NCBI GenBank assembly: GCA_964035795.1
Contig: OZ038323.1
Coordinates: 6,496,217 to 6,560,216, forward strand
DNA length: 64,000 bases
Origin: Pterobdella sp. o SKG-2022
Taxonomy: Eukaryota; Annelida; Clitellata; Hirudinida; Piscicolidae
Direction of reading: 5' to 3'
Every line of letters starts with the position of its first letter. Position 1 is the stretch's first letter. Below the pieces are notes generated by a model. The model did no database searches. It was given only the letters and a program-made list of their open reading frames with translations, and was not told where the DNA came from. This document shows, piece after piece, positions 35,884 through 64,000 of this stretch. Made by a program: the position numbers and the translations under genes.

Positions 35884-36087
35884 TTTAACGCTCACAAAGA
35901 AATCAAAACGAAACAGAATTATACTCTAAACATAGACCAAATATTAGTTGCCATAGAGAAACTACTTAGCTCTTCGAAAAACAATAGTTTAATACAAAAA
36001 GCAGAGCTTTGAATGTTTTATCAATTTTTTAAGCTTCAATTAGTCACAAAATTTTTTAATTAACCAAACTTCGTAACTTCCACAAAA
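35884..36087. promoter_or_regulatory. Bidirectional promoter of PSMB6 and IFT81
   Basis: The start codons of PSMB6 (minus) and IFT81 (plus) are 204 bp apart with no other gene between, so both 5' leaders and promoters must share this interval. A near-match to the RFX X-box (GTTGCC, ATAG, AGAAAC at 35947-35962) lies about 125-140 bp before the IFT81 ATG; RFX factors control ciliary genes including intraflagellar transport genes. The spacer is longer and one base is off consensus, so the site is tentative. Confidence 0.55.
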
Positions 36088-42880
<6,793 letters not shown>

Positions 42881-43918
42881 AAGATTCGTACATTTATGAA
42901 ACTCAATAAAAGAATATTTATGAAAAAAAGCGTTTCAAAGTGTTTTCAAAAAAAAATTATTCAAATTTTATCTAGTCAAGGTTTTTCTAAAAATTTAAAT
43001 AATTTTTCTGTGAGCTTAGAACTACAAAACAAATTTTTAAATATAGTGTTTGGTTGGCAGACTTTCAGGCGGAACCATGTTTGCATTATCTCCATGTATG
43101 AGGCTTTGAAATCGTTCCAACCGAATAAAGTTGAGGTTGTCTGAAGTTTTGAATAAATCGATACACATTTGCTTAATTAAGAAGACCACTGTACGGCTTA
43201 ATATGTTGAGAATATGTTCGTCTGCACAAAATTTTGGGAGCCTACCCGGTTTGTTTTTGATGGATGAATCGAGTCCCTCGTTTGACCCGTGAAATCAAAT
43301 TTAAAAATCATTTATTTTCTTAAAATCAAATCCCATCAATTGTATAAACATTTTTAATGAATATAGATTAATGTTAATTTCATATATACATTGGTACCAT
43401 AGTGTTAAAAGCAGGTGGCTATGAAACTTGGCTAATGACCCTTCATAGAGACGTGTGCTGCAAGGCACTCGAGGAATGTATGCAATTATCAATGTGACAA
43501 CGGAAATATAATATTTAATAATGAATGGCTAATACAACAGTTCAACTAATGCACTTTAAAATGTGTTCAAAAATATATAAAAAAAAAAGTCCTGGAAGCT
43601 TCATAATGGTGTGGTAAGGTGTAAATGGAATGTGGAAACAAAGGCACAATATATTGGCATCTTGAAAACTGCATTAAGCAATAATATTAAGCAAGTCAAC
43701 GAAAATCATTAAAGTTTTAAAAAGATTGGAGTTATATGCATGAATACATCGAAAAACACTGCAGGTTCACCTTTAGCTCCATCTTTACCATTATAAAGGT
43801 GAGATCACAACTCATTTTGATATATATTCAATATATGAAAAAGCTATGTAGTTTCATCTTGTTAATTCAAATGCATTTATTCATCCAATAAAATTACATG
43901 AAAATATTTTCAAAGATT
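42881..43918. other. Gene-free stretch between IFT81 and Trk 3' ends
   Basis: The two genes converge here. Plus-strand ORFs at 42896-43144 and minus-strand ORFs at 43301-43492 have no splice or domain support. The sequence at 43080-43290 has unusually normal base composition and may be an old transposon piece, but no motif was firm. Confidence 0.4.
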
Positions 43919-54947
<11,029 letters not shown>

Positions 54948-56134
54948 GTTTAAACTCCCAATGCAACACAAAATCTCTAGTAATTGATCATCCAACGGTG
55001 AGCAAGAAGTCGAGTCTTTTGGAAAAGGTTTTTTCAGGCATTTTGTCACTCATATCAATCTTCTTCGATAACTTTAGCTTTAAACACTAGTTTATTTTTA
55101 TAGTATTAGTTAAAATTTTGCATGGCTAAGTACCAAAATTTTTGTTCCAACGAATTTTCTTTCAAGTATTCGCCTCTTTATTAACAACTGAATTGCACTT
55201 GCTTTCATAAATAAGTAAATCAATGAGCTCCATTACAGCTCCTATCAAGATATGGGCCATCAAAGGTGAGATTTCATTTAAATCTTAAAGCCTTAATGAC
55301 CTGGGATGAAATTTGTGCAATTGAACTCCTACCCTTAAATGACTCAAACCCTTTCAAAAGTTTTAATGTTCTACTTAAAAGAACCAATCAATTAACGACA
55401 TTATTAGATTCAAAGTATTTTTAAGCTATATAGGTCAACGTTACCCAAAAACCTAATTATCTTTATGCTTATTTGAAATTTAACAATGTAATAAGTTACA
55501 AAAATTTTGCGACAAAGCTTTTTGAAGCGCACAGGCTGCACATTTATATATGTAAGGGTGGTCAAACAACAGACAGGTTGTGTGTGTAAGCTAGGTTGAT
55601 GTCTCGAACATAATGTAACGTAATGAAAAAGGTATAAAAACACAGTTTCATTAAGTTTTCTGTATTTTATTTCATTTTTGAGCAAAAATCATTTGAAAAT
55701 AAAACAAAATTAATATCATCTACTCAACAAACACATGTTTCAACACAACATCTGATACAAGCTCGATATGAGTTATTAAAAGCATTGAAACCACGTAATG
55801 AAGTGATCTAATTATATGTGAAGAAATAGGCCAACTTGACAGATTTGAAACATCATCAGCCAGTTCATCACGGCAAGGGCTCCACTTCTTTGTGTACTGA
55901 TTTAGTATGATATTTGGTAGCTTACCCAAACAGGTTTGTTTGTTCAGCGTATGAAGTTTGATTATTGATGAATTAATTTAGAAGTTTGTCGATATTTTTA
56001 TTAATGGGTTTTTGTTTTATTTTGGTAATTTCATTTTTTAGGGGTAACACTGTTACAAATTTAACAACAGGCTGGTGTGTTTCAAATGTTTCAATGCTTT
56101 ATTTGTTGAAGTTGCTGCCCTAAAATATAAGATG
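54948..56134. other. Gene-free stretch upstream of Trk
   Basis: Trk transcription starts on the minus strand from within or beyond this region; the Trk frame stays open to another ATG at 55049. A minus-strand ORF at 55720-55929 has ordinary composition but no splice partner or family match. Confidence 0.4.
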
Positions 56135-56250
56135 ATATTTTTCGAAATTTTCACGCCAAAAATTTTTAATATGTGTATTTAAAGCAAAAAAGTTATAATT
56201 TACGATAAGTTTAGCCTTATCATAAAACTTTAGCGCCAACGTTTATGATA
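56135..56250 (+). repeat. Foldback-family A fragment
   Basis: Carries AAGTTATAATTTACGATAAG and TTAGCCTTATCATAAAACTT, the core blocks of family A. It directly abuts the SINE at 56252, which suggests that one element inserted into or beside the other. Confidence 0.6.
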
Positions 56251-56251
56251 A

Positions 56252-56425
56252 TGTCGGCCCCTATAGCTCAATGGTTGAGCATTAGACTAATTACCTAAAG
56301 TTACTGGGTTCGATCCCGCGTGGGCCGACAATTATCACCTGTTTTCGCTACATTAAATTTGTAGCAAGCGCTTTGATCTATAAGGAAAAATGCTTTAAAA
56401 TACCGCATTATATAATGTTTAAAAA
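56252..56425 (+). mobile_element. tRNA-derived SINE, copy 2
   Basis: The head (56252-56330) is tRNA-like: TGTCGGCCC and GGGCCGACA form a 9-bp terminal stem, with box A TAGCTCAATGG, a D-stem GCTC/GAGC, an anticodon-like arm TTAG..CTAA and box B GGTTCGATCC. The stem lengths and the T-arm do not fit a functional tRNA. A tail follows with AAATTTGTAGCAAGCGCTTT and ACCGCATTATATAATG, shared with the copy at 35 kb. This is the better-preserved copy. Confidence 0.8.
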
Positions 56426-57534
56426 AGCCTTCATTTTTTCGAACTTCTAAATTCCGGAGTATTTTGTTCTGACGTGCCTTGTCTTAGTAGAGTGTACGTT
56501 TGATATATTTCCCTATTTCATTTTCTTGTTTTTATTTTAATTTTTTCCAAAATCTTTTTGTGATACATCACTTCTAAAACTTTTGGTTCAAGCTTGTTCT
56601 CTACTCTCTTCATCGCAACATTCAACAACCTTTGCCAACCACTCACATACCAATGAAAGCCTACAAAAAAATAAATATAAGATCATTTAATCATAAAATT
56701 TTTAGTAGTTTATTAATTTATTTAAACTATTTTGGTTGAATTTTTATTTATATTCAAAATTAGATTTTTGACTTTTAAATATGGAGTGTTTTTCGATTTC
56801 ATTCAGTTTAAGCTTTTTAGTAAGAAACCTAAAACTGGAAAAAATGTTATTCATCAATTTGATTCAAAAAGTTCAAATTTAATGAAAAAAAATTATTTTC
56901 TAATTTTTATAAAATTTTACCCACTAAGAACTGTTTAAGGACTCATAATGTAAAAAATTTGAAAGATATGAGCCAAAAATTAAATGAAAGAAATTAATTA
57001 AAAAATAGAATCACATATATAAATAATTAATTTTTCATAATGTCAAAAGTTACGAAAAATACGGCCATCTTTAAAAGATATAAATAGTTCGCATAATATC
57101 AGACATTGTAGGCGTTTTAAAAACCTTTAAAACTTTATTTCTGTGTGTTTTCATTCTTTATTCTGCATGTAAGTAGTTTTTATAATTATAAAATTTTTGT
57201 TTTCTTGTATTTTAATCGGTTTTAGTGACCTGAAAGGGCTTAATTTGTTAGCGACTAGATGAAATAAAACTGGAATACACAAAATAATTGTGTATATAGC
57301 CATTTTTAAAAAGTAAAATATTTGGTATAATTTTTTCATATCAATTTGCTTTTGTTATGGGTTTGTAAAATCGTGATAAGGTAAACGATTAAAACAAAAA
57401 AAATGAAAAAAACGCAATGATAATTATATTTTTTTTATAAAAAAAAAAATTCATATTCACAAGTTGATTCTCACAATTTTTTTACAAGTCTTCTATATGG
57501 TGATGAATCAACTTGTAATTGCTGAACTTTTCAG

Positions 57535-60500
57535 GGCTCAACCAGCACCCAAGCCCTCAGTGGGACCTGGAGGCCCACCAGGAGCTCCTGGAGCACCTCC
57601 TGCCGCTGGGTTTGTTATAATTTTATTGGATGAAGGTGATACTGATAAATGCCTCTACTTTTTAAACACCTGCTTATTTATTTTATAAAAAACAAATATT
57701 TAAAACCATTTTATTCTTTCTGTGTCATTATTCAATTCAAAACATTAACCCACAAAACTTGATGTTAATCAAATGAGTTTCACTTTTTAGAGGACCTCCT
57801 GCTCCGAGTGGACCTCCCCAACCAGCCCCACAAAGCAAGAGATTGCAACAGACCCAGGCTCAAGTTGATGAAGTAAGTTATCAGTGCTATACAATATAAC
57901 TTAATAATGTAACATGTTGTATAATATGAATCTTTAAATATTTTTTATATTAATATAATATCATATTATTATTTCTCTATTAAAATATTTTCTTGTTTTT
58001 CATGTTTGTATTTTCAGCTAATTATGCCTTAAATTATTTTCAAATCTAAACCAAACATATACACTAATATCATCTGCATCTAAAAAGACATTACTAAAGT
58101 CATTGCATGGAATTTCTCTACATAAAAGAAATGATTATGATTGTTGTGCATGATAATGTATTGAAATACATTGAACTCATTCAAAAACTACAGAAAACAA
58201 TACAAAATTTTTATGACTTTTAATGTAAGTTAATCTCATAAAAGCTTCCTATACTCTTATTGGTGTTTGGTTCAGTTTCAAGGAATATCTTTTCAAGCTA
58301 ATAGATCTCTGATGCTACATTGTGACACAATATTAATTATCACATACTTCAAACCAGTCTCACTTAACATAAACAACAATTTTACTATAACACACAAATA
58401 CATGCATACATATATAACAAGCATCTCATGCAAACATTCAGGTTGTAGATATAATGAGGGTGAATGTGGACAAGGTGTTGGAGAGGGATCAGAAGCTGGC
58501 CGAGTTGGATGACAGGGCTGGTGAGTGGATGTCTGTGCTTATGTGTGTGATGTGTGTTTATTTAAACCAAATTGTTCTTAATGTGGAATTATCTATCTAG
58601 AGTTTGTTAATAATCATAATGTTTTGGTGTATCAATAAAGATACAAAGAATAGTTTATAAGTAATGATGATGCCAGGGTGATGATGATGATAATTTATTA
58701 ACTATTGCTTAAAACCATTGCATAAATGTGCAGATTTTTTTTTGTTTTCCGGTTCTTTTTTTTTTAGAAACTTGCTTATGGACTTTATAGAATATAATAG
58801 AAATTAATTGGAATTAAAATAAGTAGATAAATGACTTCGTATAAAAAGAGATTTATTATTAAAAATAATTGTTTGAATAACAGTCATTGAAATGTGTACA
58901 AAATATATAATAGTGGATACAAAACTGATTCTGGTATCACGTTTTTAGTTAGCGTATTCTCTCATGATTGATAATGATAGCAATAGGATGTTGTATCAGG
59001 ATAATAGAGAATGATTTTAATGGTCATATCAAGATTACATGAATTAGGAGATTCAAAATGAACATTTGGCTTTTTTGGTGTACTACTACCGCTACTATTA
59101 AAAATAATAATATTAATAATGGAAAAAAGATATGAAATTAATATTATTATTATTATCATGTTGTTACAACCATCCTCAATTTGTATACAATTCTTATTAT
59201 TGTTTTTATTATCCTCATGAGATAACCATTCATAATTTTTTCAAATTAATGTCTTGCTTAATCACAGACTAAAAGTGATATTTTTGTCCATTTAAATGAT
59301 ATAACAATTAAAAGAAATTAACTGATTTAATTAAATCAATCTTTTAGGTTAAATGGTTCTGAAATTTTTTTTTATTACATTTACTTTTCTTATATTATTA
59401 TTTCTATTAATAATATTGTTGTGTGCATTATTATTATTATCATTGAATGTTTTTAATTGGAACTCTAATAGACCTGCTATAAATACCATTCTGACAAGCA
59501 TGCTGATTGTGAGAAAATGTTTTTTAGACTTCCATTTCAAGTCTAAAAGCTATTTGTGAAAATACCTATAACTTCATGATGAGAATATGAGTGGTGGTAA
59601 TAAATACTTGAAAACATCCATTGATGAACACAATGGCTGAATCATCTTTTGATGCCTTGTTAGATTTGTTCTATTTTGATGAAACAGCTTTATTGTCGTC
59701 AATAGCTTCTTTGTAGAATATTGAAAATGTCACCATAATGAACCATACTGTAATCTTGCTCAAAGAATTGGTTGATAGATTATTTTAATGCATTGATTAG
59801 TCAGTTGTGAGTATCGCAACACCTGACATGCTCACATGTGTTTTTTACAACCTTTTTAGTTTTTTGAGTGATTATTCCAGAGGGTCTGTAACCATGTATT
59901 GTCTTCACCTTAGTAGCAAAAAAGATCAGAGCAAATATTTTTTATAATGTCAGAAAACTCTACTTGTTAATACAGGAAGCCATCTTGTTTGATTTGAGAT
60001 TGTGGCATTGTTAAATATATTCATGTATTTATAGGCATATTGATTGTTAATTGTAGTGTAGTAATCAAGAATTTAAACTTACAACATTAACAACTAGCAT
60101 CTATCTCACTCAACAGGTGTATAGAACTATGTTTTGATCTGTCTCCATTTATTTGTGCCTATTTATCATTACTTATGATCAATGATTATTTTACTATATA
60201 AGAATGTCTTAAATTTTCCAAGCTTTTTCAATTTGAAACTTCAATTTAAGTTTAAAAAGTTAAAATTTTTAACTTTAGTTTAATTGCAATTACAAATGAT
60301 TTTTATTGGTGATGGCACTGTGACAATGCTGACAATATTAATGGTGTACCAATCACTCCATTGATCATAATGTTCTTTGACATGATAATATCATTAGACT
60401 CATACAACAACATTGATCCATATATATATGTGACAACCTTCAGATGCCTTACAGGCAGGAGCCTCACAGTTTGAGGCGAGTGCGGGCAAGTTGAAGAGGA

Positions 60501-62185
60501 AGTTTTGGTGGAAGAATATGAAGGTGCTTTGAGGGTGTTTGCGTGTTATATTTGTATATATACTTGTTTTTGTTGTATACGTTGTTTGTTTTGTGTGTTA
60601 ATCAGGATGTCTTGTTAGGTCACATTTTTTTGTATTATTTGTGCGTCTTTGAGCAGCTTTAGGTGTTGTTTTATCATTTGTATTTCATCAACTATCGTGT
60701 GCTTTGATAATTGTATATATATAAATTCATTGATTTATTTCACTTGAAAGTATTTGAACTAATGCTAATTTCTTATACGTTGATAGATGATGTTGATAAT
60801 GGGAGCAGTGATAGCTGTGGTAGTGGTCATTTTCGGAGGTATGCCACCAATCATTCCCTTTCTGTTATCACCATTTAAGTTTTTCAGTTTAAATCTCTAA
60901 GTTATATTTTATTTTAAATTTTTTTAGTTTATATTGACTTAGTCACGTGGAGTTGTGTGGACTTGAAAAGCTTGAAGGTTTTAAGGCACTATGGACCTAG
61001 TGTCAACTATATCTACACTTGAACACACTGTTCGTTCAGTTTGCCTTCATTTTCATTTGCTTGAGTTTAATTTATTCATTTAATTATATTATACCATTTT
61101 TTAAAATTCATTTATTTCATTGCATTGTCTTATTTTGTGTAATTCATTTATTTTTGAAGTTATTATTTATTTAGTTTTAAATTTATTTTCATACCATTCG
61201 CTTGCTTTTATTTTTTTTTGCTATCAAAAAATTATGTTTAATTAATTTTTAATCAAACTTCATTTTTTTCCACAGCTTGGGTCTATAACAAGTAAGTTGT
61301 ACAGCACTTTGATAATCATCTTTGCTCCAATATCTGTTAATGTATTTTCTTATTTATGTCTAAACATCTTTCAATATCTTTGTATATTTTTCATTTGTGT
61401 CTAAGTTTATTATATCTAGTCAATCATCTGATCTATTTGCTATGAACCCTTTTAGTGTAATTTCTGACTGTTAAAATCTATTTACCCCGAAATTTATTAT
61501 CCGCTTCACCTCCCTCAATTTATCTTCTGTTTTTTCGTACGATACGTTGGTTCATCTAAATATAACTTTTCAGATAAATCTTACGTATGTTTTGTATAGC
61601 AATTAAACTATAAAAACATCAATTGAGGATTCATACATTTATTTAAAAGAAAAGCTATAATTTTCGATAAGTATAACCTTATCATAAAACATTAGCTATT
61701 TTATGATAAGGCTATACTTATTGAAAAAATTAGCTGTTTTATGATAAGGTTATACTTATCGAAAATTATAGCCTTTCTTTTAAATAAATTTATGAATCCT
61801 CAATTGATGTTTTTATAGTTTAATTTTCATCTAAATATCTTTATATATATGTATGAAGCACCCATATTGTTCATAACTGTTTTTCTCCATGTTGGCCTAT
61901 AATGATGATACATATGATATGTAAATATATGCTCCTAAACAAATATATTCAACAAATCGGATACATAATATATAATGGTAATACATATGCAGCTTTGGAG
62001 GGGGGCATTCACAGCAGGGACAAATGATGATGGCTCCAGGCACGCAAGGAGGCATGATGATGATGGGCCCTAATGACCAAGCCATGATGCATAACCAACC
62101 TGTGGAGCCTGCTCCTGCATCTGAAAAAAGTGGCAAAAAGGGCAAGGGCAAGCACTCCAGCAACCTCATCTCCATGCTCTACTAA
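57535..62185 (+). CDS. Synaptobrevin/VAMP (R-SNARE) with extended luminal tail
   Basis: Exons seen: 57535-57609, 57791-57872, 58442-58520, 60444-60523, 60787-60838, 61276-61291 (a 16-nt microexon) and 61993-62185; about 192 aa. The first exon, which must supply the ATG and two further bases of a split codon, was not found. The N-terminus is Pro/Gly/Ala-rich ([20 protein letters not shown]). The SNARE helix follows ([31 protein letters not shown] with the zero-layer Arg, [20 protein letters not shown]), then FWWKNMK and the membrane anchor ([20 protein letters not shown]). Vesicle R-SNAREs of this type pair with syntaxin and SNAP-25 for exocytosis. After the anchor comes a tail of some 63 residues rich in Gly, Gln and Met ([19 protein letters not shown]), then Lys-rich, ending SNLISMLY. 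Vertebrate VAMP2 has almost no residues there. Confidence 0.9.
61601..61825. repeat. Foldback element, family A (best-preserved copy)
   Basis: About 225 bp in a VAMP intron. The left arm AATTAAACTATAAAAACATC...CTATAATTTTCGATAAG is matched in reverse complement by the right arm over about 105 bp. The centre contains nested inverted copies of CCTTATCATAAAACATTAGC. The arms match almost perfectly, so this copy is young. No ORF; mobilised in trans if at all. Confidence 0.85.
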
Positions 62186-62243
62186 CCACCACTCTGATTA
62201 TTATAGTTAGATTCTTATGTATATGTTTATATATAAATATATA

Positions 62244-62252
62244 TAAATAAAA
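62244..62252 (+). terminator. Polyadenylation signal of VAMP
   Basis: AATAAA in ATATAAATAAAATTTTC, about 60 bp past the VAMP stop. Confidence 0.6.
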
Positions 62253-64000
62253 TTTTCATTGTTTGAATGGTTTATTTTGTCTTCCCATCTTTGTGAGACG
62301 TAATTCAGCATGGGAGTGGTGTGGTGGGTATGAGGTGTCTAATGCTGGTGGTTGACTTGATGGATATCAGTGCAAGAATGCAAATGAATGCTTAGTGTAA
62401 GGTTATGGGGGCATGAGGGATAGAGGTTGCAGTAAGTTTTTATCTTCTTTGTAGTGTAGAAGATGTTTGTTACCGATACCAAGTACATATTTTATTCGTT
62501 TGTGCTATCACCGAGTTGTATTTTCTCGTTTATATAGCGTTTAATTTATATCCTGCAACTTGCATCGTCATCACCGGTTCACCAGCCCTCTTCCGCATCA
62601 CCGCCATAAGATTGCATGATCAACACCACTCGTTTTGCATTCTATTGTCGATTTGCCATCGTAATATACAGTCGAAATTTTATAAGTAATTTGCTTACTA
62701 GACATTATGCGTTAAATTTGTCGTAGATGTCTTTAGTTATTTGGTTGCAAACAAATAAGATTATTTGGAAAGTCGTCTTACTCTCAGCTAAGGTTTCACA
62801 ATCAGAACACATTAATGACTTTCTTATGATTTTGTTGCATACTTCATATGCGCACGAATTTTGCAGTTTTTTCTTTGTTGCGAGTGATGACATGGATCGG
62901 GTTGTAAAAGCGTGTTCGACGCTTTGAGGCGCTTTCATCTCTCGCGCAAACCAACTGTTTTGATCGTCTTTATTTCAGATTTATTTAAAAAAGATTGATT
63001 TTATTTAAACTGGTACCCTTACCTTCACTTACCTGCATATTCTCTTCACCTTATAATGAAAATAAAATATATTTTATGATATTGTGAATGAAGAAAAAGA
63101 TTATTTAATAATGTTTGGTTGAAATTTTCACACTATTTCTCCGTAATATTGAAAAATCTTTCATTATCTTTTCTATTTTACTTGCTAGTTTAGTCTTCAT
63201 AAAACATTAATCATGTATGATAAAGCGTTAATCGTGATTTCCTGTTATATGCGATACAGCGGTGGTTTCATAAGGTAGTTTGTGTTGTGACGCATTAATG
63301 CAAAGTATTTCTAAATAATAGCCAGAGAAATTTTAATTTCATTAGTTATTCTTTATGTTAGTCTTGATTATATAATGGGTATTTGGAATATTTCTAGTTC
63401 AATAGTGATGTAGTGCTATGAGGTAACCTATTGGTCGTTGTTGCTGTTTTCTTATGACCTTAACCACTCAATTAGCGAGGTTAAGCGGTACAATGTATAG
63501 ATGCCACTGCTACTAGTGTTCACCATATAGGTCGGACTTTAAGTCGTAAATAAATTTCCCACTAGTAAACTTAACACTTGTCTTTTGATTACTTCATTAT
63601 TTTACCTTTGTTCAGTAATTCATGTACTAAGAATTAATAAATATGATAATTTGGTCTTTAATTCGATCAAAGAATAGTTAGTACGTAGAGATTTTATTAA
63701 TAAAAAAAACTAATCATCATATAAACTTTTAACCATGATCGGCGCAATGTGTAAATGAAAACACTATGCAAATATTGACAACTATGGTATTGGAAACAAG
63801 TTAATGATAATGTAAGAAGCTTAAAAACAGAAATGATGTCATATCAGCAAAATAACAGCAAATGAAGTGATGATAAAACTACAGCGTGCTAATTCTGATT
63901 GTGATTATGTCTAATGAATACCTCTCGATATCTTCAAATCAATTTCATAAATAAAGATACATAATTTTAAAAAAAATTTAAGTCATTAAAGAATTTGAAT
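62253..64000. other. Gene-free right flank
   Basis: No supported exon. Overlapping ORFs on both strands at 62705-62938 are of ordinary composition, but neither has splice or domain support. They cover a palindrome-free, less AT-rich block that could be an unrecognised exon or old repeat. Confidence 0.4.

Noticed and set aside
42990..43290. Possible LINE fragment between IFT81 and Trk
   Set aside because: Base composition and a few strings look transposon-like, but no ordered set of RT motifs could be read.
55720..55929. Minus-strand 69-aa ORF with ordinary composition
   Set aside because: No signal peptide, domain or splice partner; could be chance.
56252..56330. Functional tRNA gene
   Set aside because: A and B boxes are present, but the stem lengths, T-arm and position 37 do not fit a tRNA, and a second diverged copy with the same tail shows that it is a SINE head.

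Overview
The window is AT-rich animal (metazoan) nuclear DNA. Every recognisable gene is split by GT-AG introns, many only 55-110 bp long, and there are no bacterial operons or ribosome binding sites. A Trk receptor with leucine-rich repeats, immunoglobulin domains and a kinase, an ERG-type potassium channel and a neuronal-type synaptobrevin point to a bilaterian invertebrate with a nervous system. The species and phylum cannot be read from the sequence. Gene models below were built by hand from splice signals, reading-frame phase and family similarity; where a coding length is quoted, the exon lengths sum to a multiple of three.

Layout. 1-4.2 kb: simple and low-complexity DNA. 4.2-7.2 kb (-): parts of a Thr-rich, mucin-like protein. 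8.65-8.95 kb (-): the last two exons of an unidentified gene. 11.8-15.3 kb (+): epsin. 15.7-16.1 kb (-): a small CD225/dispanin-like membrane protein. 17.0-22.6 kb (+): an ERG (Kv11-like) channel without a PAS domain. 23.8-24.3 kb (+): an orphan 172-aa ORF. 24.6-25.1 kb (-): a decayed reverse transcriptase. 26.2-26.5 kb (+): a secreted Kunitz-like protein. 27.2-28.2 kb (+): the Fe-S co-chaperone HSCB. 29.7-32.6 kb (-): four exons of an unidentified coiled-coil protein, with a LINE tail at 30.0-30.5 kb. 33.2-35.9 kb (-): proteasome subunit beta-6. 36.1-42.9 kb (+): IFT81, with a 1-kb GATA microsatellite in one intron. 43.9-54.9 kb (-): the Trk receptor, with a decayed LINE in an intron. 57.5-62.2 kb (+): synaptobrevin/VAMP with an unusual luminal tail.

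Functionally the genes are a mix. They cover endocytosis (epsin), exocytosis (VAMP), excitability (ERG), neurotrophic signalling (Trk), cilia (IFT81) and housekeeping (PSMB6, HSCB). PSMB6 and IFT81 start head-to-head 204 bp apart and probably share a promoter.

Dispersed repeats are a second theme: a tRNA-derived SINE (two copies), at least two foldback (MITE-like) families, a third short dispersed family and three LINE fragments. The most notable protein-level points are three stop-free introns of length 3n that would pass as coding sequence, a Kunitz domain lacking the C2-C4 disulphide, a Trk kinase with a long Asn-rich insert and no PLC-gamma docking tail, and a VAMP with a Met/Gly-rich C-terminal extension.
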